DNA of 64,000 nucleotides. Origin: Pictodentalium vernedei (lineage: Eukaryota > Mollusca > Scaphopoda > Dentaliida > Dentaliidae). Positions 57,816 to 64,000 of this stretch are shown here, in pieces (the first letter of the stretch is position 1; every line of letters begins with the position of its first letter). Under the pieces are notes generated by a model. The model had not been told where the DNA came from. It worked only from the letters and a program-made list of their open reading frames with translations, and did not search any database. Position numbers and translations under genes: made by a program. Where the stretch lies: positions 205,923,262-205,987,261 of the forward strand of contig CM062292.1 of NCBI GenBank assembly GCA_031216915.1, written 5' to 3'.

Positions 57816-57955
57816 CTGGCAAGCGTCTGCACCTCCGTGTTTATAACCCGCGCATATCTCACTGGCTGGTATTGTTCTATCTAACAAGTACGCACATACA
57901 TTGTTTGCAATGATAGGAAGATCAGCTGTATACAAAAATCTACTTCCAGAACCAT
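57816..57955 (-). CDS. Gene A exon: S1 domain up to DACQ
   Basis: 140 bases, acceptor CTTTTCACAG, donor CCAG/GTAATT. It starts in phase 1 (its AT joins the G of the preceding exon to give Asp) and ends in phase 0, directly before GDSGGP. It reads GSGSRFLYTADLPIIANNVC, then ASEICAGYKHGG and ADACQ. Asp189, the base of the trypsin pocket, is present in DACQ; Cys168, Cys182 and Cys191 positions are filled. All junctions fit the neighbouring exons. Confidence 0.93.
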
Positions 57956-58630
57956 CTGTGAAAAGAATATTTATAAAAAGAACATCGTTAATGATAAACA
58001 TCCATTTCCAACATTCACCTTCAGCAGAATATAGTTTAAGAAGTTATCTCCCTTCTGTGTAAGGAATAGCAAGCACAGCAGAAAGTCATATCGAGTACGA
58101 ATCGGAAAGATGTGAATAGCACGGTATAACTACAGCGTTTTTCCTCCCATTAAATTCTCATTTAAACATTCTCGACCTGTTCGTGAATGTGGGTTAAAGT
58201 ATGCTCAGGGATTATGATCTATGGTGGCAGCTTGTAATTTGATTCCAACGGTCTCGGGGAGCTTCTATGGGAGGCCCCCATTGCCCTATACGAAGGTCTT
58301 TGTCAGAAGATTGCCCCATGCGTCACTCTTCGTTAGAAGATAAAATCATTATAATCACTGCTGTCTGTTTGAGATTGAAATACATATCTCTAGAGGCGTC
58401 AGGTTCCATGGCGCCAGTGGAAATATTTCTCCATTTCATCATTATCGTAATGGATTCAGGCGCGGTAATGTAATAGCTAAACTTCTGCGATAAGTAACGA
58501 AGTGTTTTGCACTTTCTCATTTATAAAGGTCTCTCGACTCAATGACCTCGTCTCCTAGGTTATATACATTGCGCCAGGCGGTGCTGTTGCCTTCTCATAC
58601 CCCTGGTAACTAGAGGCCATGATAACCAGT

Positions 58631-58762
58631 GCACTCCAAAATCCTTTGGGTTAAAATATCAACCCAAATTAACCGGGTTGAGTGAATATGAACCAAATTG
58701 GATTCATATTCACTCAACCCAGTTGATTTGGGTTAATTTTTAAGCCAACTGATTTTAGGGTG
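58631..58762. repeat. Palindromic MITE, about 130 bp
   Basis: Ends CACTCCAAAATC and GATTTTAGGGTGTG; perfect inner stem GGGTTGAGTGAATATGAA / TTCATATTCACTCAACCC. Inside a gene A intron. Confidence 0.7.
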
Positions 58763-60524
58763 TGGTTAGAGGCTAGAGTGTTCACAAAAAAGGAAAACAT
58801 CACTGAATGTAATATAATGCTCTAAATGCGTATCTTACAGATATCTCTTGTAATAACTATAACCCATTGTGCCTCCGATTGTACTTCCACACCCTCTGAA
58901 TCTCAACACTTTAGCGACTAGGCATTATGGATAAAAAGGCTATTTCTTCAATTCTTTGGTTCCTTGCCCTACGCAATGACTATGTCCAGCCAGCACAGGC
59001 CACACAAATCACTACTCAGATTTGATTCCTTTTCCTATTTTGCCTCCAGAATGACACATTCGAGTGAGCTTGTCGACCTTGTTCTGTTGAGGGACCATGG
59101 ACTTTTTTCAGGAGGCGAGGACTGTAAGTCAAAGGACAGAAAAAAATCGAGAAAACTTAGTAAAGAGCATATCTTGTAAATGCCGTTTTCTGTTCGTGTC
59201 TGGTGAAGGGTTGAGTAATTAAATAATAAAATGGCTTCTAGAATGTAGAAACGATGCAAGTTGCTTTCAACATTGATGTCACAATTGGTTACTTTTTAAT
59301 ATGGGAATGGCTGGAAGACAGCGCCCGGAGCTATTTTATTCCCATGTGATGTACCTTCACTTTAATATATTTCTGTAAATTATTCAGCTTATACCATTTA
59401 AATGCATACTGCAAATAAAGTTTCACCCATTCATTAATCTAAGTGAGAAAAATTAATTGGTGTACCGCGACAGTTATCATATATCCATCTTGTTTTGTTA
59501 GTATAGAGTGTTAAACACACAGGCAATGGGCAGCTGATCCCGTTTGTCGCTACAATGTCGACAAATCGACAGATCGCGTCATTTTAGCCAACCATGTGTA
59601 TCCTCCATCTTAAGTGCTATTAATCAAGCATAAACGGTGTTCCTATGTTTCGTGCGCGATCTCTGTTCTATCCAACAATAATTATACTCCCCTTGAAAGT
59701 ATAAATGTGCCATATTGGCACCTTTATTCTTTCAATGGATGATTGCACATTTCTTCGAATAATTCAGGTCATATTCTGTTTATTTTGAGAAATCTCCCAG
59801 CACTGGAGCCAACAAAGCATACTACATGCACGGCAATGCATTAAGCTATCAGTTTTTACCGGTGGTTCGGACTAAAATTCCGAACCGGGAAATGACAGCG
59901 AATTTGTGGTACAATGAAAACGATAATGATATGAATGCAATACGGATCTCTTAAACTGTTTAAAATGATAACTATTTATTCTATCAACCTATATTTTGGT
60001 ACAATTCCTGAAAAAGTATTATGCGCAGAGAATTCTATTCCGCGCCAAATGAGTTAAGAACCACCGATGGTTTCATAAGTATGCAAATGCATCGCCAAAA
60101 TATATTTATGATTCGCAATTCTATGAACCTTCTGTTCAAAGAAGTCTTATCAAATAAGATTTAATTGGTGAATACCTAATCGCATTTTGAGAAAAATTTG
60201 TAGCTTGAAATTCTGATAGTTCGAAATCAGTGTGTGGAAGCTTAAAAGCGCTTCCGATTTGACACTGGCTTTCTTCCATTGAACCTAACTACTCCTCATT
60301 TCTTATAGATATACATTAAAGTTTACGATAGCAGAATCAGTTACTGTGTGCCAGTCGTTTTACTGTATTTTTAGCGGACAGAACTCCTTCAAACATCACA
60401 TCCCATTCTCCAAATATCAGCCAATTATCGTATTTCAGGAATTGGAATATCCACATATGGGAAATTGAGATAGTACCTGGCATGACGCATACAACGCCCA
60501 TAACAAATGTCAGACTAACCTTTC

Positions 60525-60658
60525 ACCTAACGTTACGGCCAAAATCAAACAGCACCATACACAAAATTCGCCTTTGAAATTTTATTATTTATTTCATTTT
60601 CTGTGTGTGTCAAATACATAACTTAATATACTCCATGGGAACGATCTCGCTCAGCTCG
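60525..60658. mobile_element. Palindromic MITE, TTAACCC family, left half (split by hAT)
   Basis: TAACCTTTCACCTAACGTTA, ATACATAACTTAATATACTC and TGGGAACGATCTCGCTCAGC are the left arm and centre; the right arm resumes after 61265 with AAGATCATAAGCTTTGTTTT. This is a nested insertion: the hAT-like element came later. Confidence 0.65.
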
Positions 60659-60666
60659 TTCTAATG

Positions 60667-61257
60667 CAGAGCTGGGCTGTTTTGATTCTTCAGATCGGTT
60701 TCGATTCCGTTTTATGGAAAAACCGCGGTTCCGGTTCAGTTTTTCTATGTGTAAGAATAAAAAGTAAACAACTCCTCAGGCTCCTCAATAATTTATACGA
60801 CACCACTCACCACAAAAAGCCCTGTCTGTAGGTATCTCCATTGAGTCCAGACTAACTCCCCTTTAATCATCCTTACGGCTTCAGTGAGATCAGTTGCCAA
60901 GCCTATTGAGTCAGAAAAAAACTAAATTCGGATAACAACTGATAAAGTTCATCTCGTCTATGTTGTGTTCTCAGAGTCACATTTTCTCCTTTATTGATTT
61001 GTTCGGTGGATGAATCAATAAGGGAGAACATGTGACAGTGAGAACCCGACATATTCACCTCTTTGCCCGACAGACTGAATGGCGAGAGTACATACAGGCC
61101 ACAAGACTAGTTACCTCCCAGAAATATAGTTTGATCAGTTTATGCACTAACACAGTAAAACCATTCGGTCGGGTTTTGTTGGGCCTTGCGGTTCGATCTT
61201 CCGGTTTGCCACAAAAACCGGAATCGAACCGGAAAACCGAACCACGTCCCAGCTCAA
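60667..61257. mobile_element. hAT-like non-autonomous element with 8-bp target-site duplication
   Basis: 591 bp, ends CAGAGCTGGGCTG and CGTCCCAGCTCAA, flanked by TTCTAATG on both sides (60659-60666 and 61258-61265). Sub-terminal inverted repeats are CGGTTTCGATTCCG and CGGAATCGAACCG. A hairpin at the centre (ATTGATTTGTTC/GGATGAATCAAT). An 8-bp duplication and CAGAGCTGGG ends are typical of the hAT superfamily. It inserted in the centre of a palindromic MITE. Confidence 0.85.
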
Positions 61258-61710
61258 TTCTAATGAAGATCATAAGCTTTGTTTTTTGGGGAATAAATGA
61301 AAATTTTCAGTTATACGAGAATATTTTTGAAAGTGTCGCTGTCTATTTGTGCTGGGAACGTTTGATTAATTAATTTATTCACATTCTTAGAAAAGGGAAG
61401 TATCTGAATAAGTTACACTACAAATATAATTTCTGGGGCACCAGTGTTCCAACTTGTGGGAATTGTATACCCAATGGTTAGAAAACACCAGTAGCATCTT
61501 CACATTCACAGTACGCATCTCAGATGCGTCATATATCATTGGTCTCCTCTAAATTGGGGCACCACTCATATCGCCCGACGAATTTCTTCTGCACGCGTGG
61601 CTGCCAAATTCAGTATGTTTGTAATGTTGCTATAATTCCCATTCTGTGAAGGAATGTAAGCTTCGGGGTAAAAATATTAACGAAAGCAAAAATTGGTCTG
61701 GCATACACAC

Positions 61711-61979
61711 CGTTTTGTAAAGCACCAAATCCAGATACAGAACACATTTGTCCCTCGAAAGAGTCCACTGATGTAGGTAGACAGACCTTGCGGATGTATT
61801 TCCCATCTATGTTAACATCTTCTGCTAGTTTCGCCATCGCAATATCATTACCTAAACCATTCTTCTCGAATTTGCTATGTACTATGAGCGTTTCAACTTT
61901 CATCAACTGTTCTTTCCCATCCAAATTACCACGGTCGAATTCGCCAAGAATTGCTCTCCAAGAGAACGGGTTTTGGTTA
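61711..61979 (-). CDS. Gene A exon: S1 domain with Asp102
   Basis: 269 bases, acceptor TTATTATTGCACAG, donor AAACG/GTGTGT. The first base completes a codon from an upstream exon (phase 2, the same position as in gene B); it ends in phase 1. It reads NPFSWRAILGEFDRG, then METLIVHSKF-like VETLIVHSKFEKNG, GNDIAMAKLAEDV with Asp102, KVCLPTS with Cys122, and QMCSVSGFGALQN, where the usual GWG is GFG. Cys122 implies a disulfide to an N-terminal prodomain. The His57 exon and everything upstream must lie beyond the right edge or unseen in 62-64 kb. Confidence 0.92.
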
Positions 61980-62853
61980 CTGTGCAATAATAAGAAACAG
62001 ACATACATAATGAATATTTTTAGGTATTCCGGTGATCATTATAGAGGATTCTTGAGGCGCCAGGGACAACCCAAAAAATCACAGTAAAGGTAAAATTAAC
62101 TTCACACTGTCATATTTATCAATGGATGCGTTTCCACAATTGTCCCATTTATTTTTATTATACGACTTTCAGAAATAGTTTCTTAATACCACTGAATTTT
62201 GCATATCAATTCTTGCTGGCCGGAAAACGAGAGTCTCAACTTTTCCAAATCCATATCATGACTGTATCAAACGAGGCTCACGTGACTCACTGACTCAGAT
62301 TATCAGCAATTTTACAAACGCTAAATGCCTTTACGCTGAACACTGTGGACAGATATTTCATAATTTCTTTTCAGGTGCCGTATTCAATTTTTAAATATCA
62401 CTGGTCTCATTAACGAGACGAGTTAAGCCAGACCACACATGACGCTTATGGAGTCCTGTATGATCTGCCTGGTCTCGTCTCGTCAGCTCGACGGAATATG
62501 ACAACCTAGATCAATTGAGTGTTGAAATAATCGGTATGTATTGAATCTGCAGTGCGATACACCGATAACAGTTTTACAATCACCGAAGACATCTGACAAA
62601 ATAAACACTGGCCAAATGGGCCGAGATGCAAGGGGTCTCTGTGAGTATCAGCCAAGGCATACAACTGTATTCGACTTACACTACTATACTCGGTCATTAT
62701 ATGTTTCTCCGTGAACAGTATAGCAATGGCTCAAAATCTAATTTCAGTTTCTCCGTTCATAATTTTTGCTCATCAGAATGTCCATCTCGTTGCCTCAGTG
62801 TATGTAAGGAGTTTGTGACTTTTGGGGTTGTAATCTGAAAATTTTCGACATAG
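61980..62853. other. Gene A intron or upstream DNA, nothing recognised
   Basis: I looked for a His57 exon (LTAAHC) on the minus strand and did not find one. GGTCTCATTAACGAGACGAG near 62404 is a short palindrome. A 63-codon minus-strand frame at 62506-62697 has several cysteines but no recognisable domain or convincing splice pair. Confidence 0.4.
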
Positions 62854-63517
62854 TAGGGACCTGCGAATTGCCGATTTTAAACGAATCGAATATCGAATCG
62901 AACTGGGGAAAACGAATCGAATTTCGAGTCGAATCGAATCACAGTTAATGGATACGACATCAAAAGAAAAGGTTTTTTTTCTAAAATAATAACCCCGATT
63001 ATTAAAAGACACACAGTTATGTGGTGTGCAGTTTTCGCCTTACCACTTCCCACACTATAAATTGATGTATAAACCAATGTACCAGCAACTGACTGAAACT
63101 ATTCGAATTGTTGACTTTGTAGCGTCGAAACAGCAGCAATAAACATTTTTAAACGAACCTGGCTGATAGGGCTGACACCTCACTTTTATCACATGTTTTC
63201 TTGGAAAAATACTGGTCTCTGGTCATAATGCACAATAATTTGAAATGAACAGTTGTAGCGGTAATAGTGTTTGTAGCAATGTAGCTACAATTGTTGTACA
63301 GTTGTAGGTACATCGTTACAAACACTGTTACCGCTACAGGTCAGTTACATTTCTACTCAGAACAATACTCAATATAAAATAATGTGATAAATTACAATCT
63401 ATAAACATTCGCGGTTATGCCCGAAGTATATTCGAAAATATCCGAATTTCCGATTTCGAATCGAATCGAATCGAATATTAACTTTCTAATCGAATTTCGA
63501 ATTTTCGCAGGAGCCTA
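62854..63517. mobile_element. hAT-like non-autonomous element with 'aatcgaat' repeats
   Basis: 664 bp, ends TAGGGACCTGCGAA and TTCGCAGGAGCCTA. The flanks CGACATAG (62846-62853) and TTACATAG (63518-63525) match in 6 of 8 positions. Both sub-terminal zones are full of the word AATCGAAT in inverted orientation. A perfect hairpin MITE (63254-63338; TGTAGCGGTAA...TTACCGCTACA) sits inside it. Confidence 0.7.
63254..63338. repeat. Hairpin MITE nested in hAT-like element
   Basis: Arms TGTAGCGGTAATAGTGTTTG and its near-perfect complement CAAACACTGTTACCGCTACA, with an inner AGCTACAA/TTGTAGGT pairing. Confidence 0.75.
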
Positions 63518-63784
63518 TTACATAGGATTCACAACCCGACCATTAGCTCTTAAACAGCATTGCTCCTTGAATTCAATAACCAAAATATGGAAATACAAAA
63601 GTAAGTAGGAAAAAAATGAAATGGTTCAGGTTTGCCGACCGATTTTAATTTTATGTCCGACACTAATCTTTTTGTGAAGTCTTGGCCAAAAAAACGTTAA
63701 ATATTTAAAACGATATCTGAAGACATTTCCAAGCTTGGTGTCAAATACATGTACACCGCGAATATGGGCAATAAATGTTAACCC

Positions 63785-64000
63785 ATACCTAATCCGAAGA
63801 GATGGCGACGCTTGATAACAAATTTCTTGAATAAGTATATATTTTCATTTTTGGCCTAAAAAAACATAGCTTACCACCGCTTATTGGAACGATCTCCTTC
63901 CACTGAAGACAAAAGTTGTGTTTTTGAGACAAAAATGAAAAAAATAATGAAATTTGAAAGGCACTTTTTAAAGATAGCACCTGTCGGTTTTTGGAATTAT
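63785..64000. mobile_element. Palindromic MITE, TTAACCC family, cut by window edge
   Basis: TTAACCCATACCTAATCCGA, TTGAATAAGTATATATT, AAACATAGCTTACCACC, TTGGAACGATCTCC, then TTTTTGAGACAAAAATGAA. The family order is clear; the central palindrome is eroded and the right end runs off the window. Confidence 0.6.

Larger units (their letters stand above)
57956..61710 (-). other. Gene A intron containing MITEs and a hAT-like element
   Basis: 3.75 kb. It holds a palindromic MITE at 58631-58762 (arms ACCCAAATTAACCGGGTTGA and GTGAATATGAA around TTGGATT), a TTAACCC-type MITE (60525-about 61400) split by a hAT-like element, and otherwise unmarked AT-rich DNA. The frame at 58964-59179 on the plus strand has no domain. 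Confidence 0.55.

Noticed and set aside
61441..61560. Possible extra gene A exon just downstream of the Asp102 exon
   Set aside because: No acceptor/donor pair with matching phase, and the flanking exons already join in phase without it.

Overview
This is eukaryotic genomic DNA. It has split genes with consensus GT/AG junctions, long introns, no operons, and a very heavy load of transposable elements. The repeat types (tRNA-headed SINEs with an AAATAAATA tail, a Penelope-like element with a GIY-YIG domain, several-copy 'GTCCGTCCGT...AAGGTCAAGGTCACA' and 'CTTCTTCTTCAGATCC...GGGCCTCTTGTTT' blocks) suggest a marine lophotrochozoan, most likely a mollusc. That is inference; the sequence alone does not fix the species.

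Host genes. I can build two chymotrypsin-fold (S1) genes, both on the minus strand, from exons whose splice phases match. Gene A (5' end beyond the right edge) has an Asp102 exon (61711-61979), a DACQ exon (57816-57955) and a GDSGGP exon with stop (54518-54685). It looks like an active trypsin-like protease. Gene B has a six-cysteine disulfide-knot exon (30767-30910), a His57 exon (28349-28478), an Asp102 exon (24563-24819) and a probable terminal exon (2662-2832). It lacks the RIVGG activation site, and the terminal exon has Asp where the catalytic Ser should be, so it looks like a non-catalytic serine protease homologue with a clip/defensin-like N-terminal knot. The exon expected between 24563 and 2832 was not found; that interval is full of transposons.

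Mobile DNA, left to right: a broken non-LTR retrotransposon on the minus strand (about 3.38-10.79 kb), itself interrupted by a tandem-repeat element and a SINE; a Penelope-like element (about 11.9-16.05 kb, minus) lying between two almost identical 2-kb direct repeats; further LINE fragments on the plus strand at 19.5-20.5, 32.1-33.3 and 50.5-50.9 kb; two SINE-like families; four hAT-like non-autonomous elements; a dispersed family of perfect-palindrome MITEs ending in TTAACCCTTTACC; and many single hairpins.

The most unusual part is 35.2-40.8 kb. Two foldback elements lie only about 80 bp apart, each with target-site duplications and each built from arrays of a short perfect palindrome: a GATATC-centred word in the first, and TCTCGTTATAACGAGA separated by five-base spacer words in the second. 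A third foldback (51.28-53.32 kb) uses arrays of ATAATGTTAT. The same design with unrelated words is the best candidate here for something not yet described.
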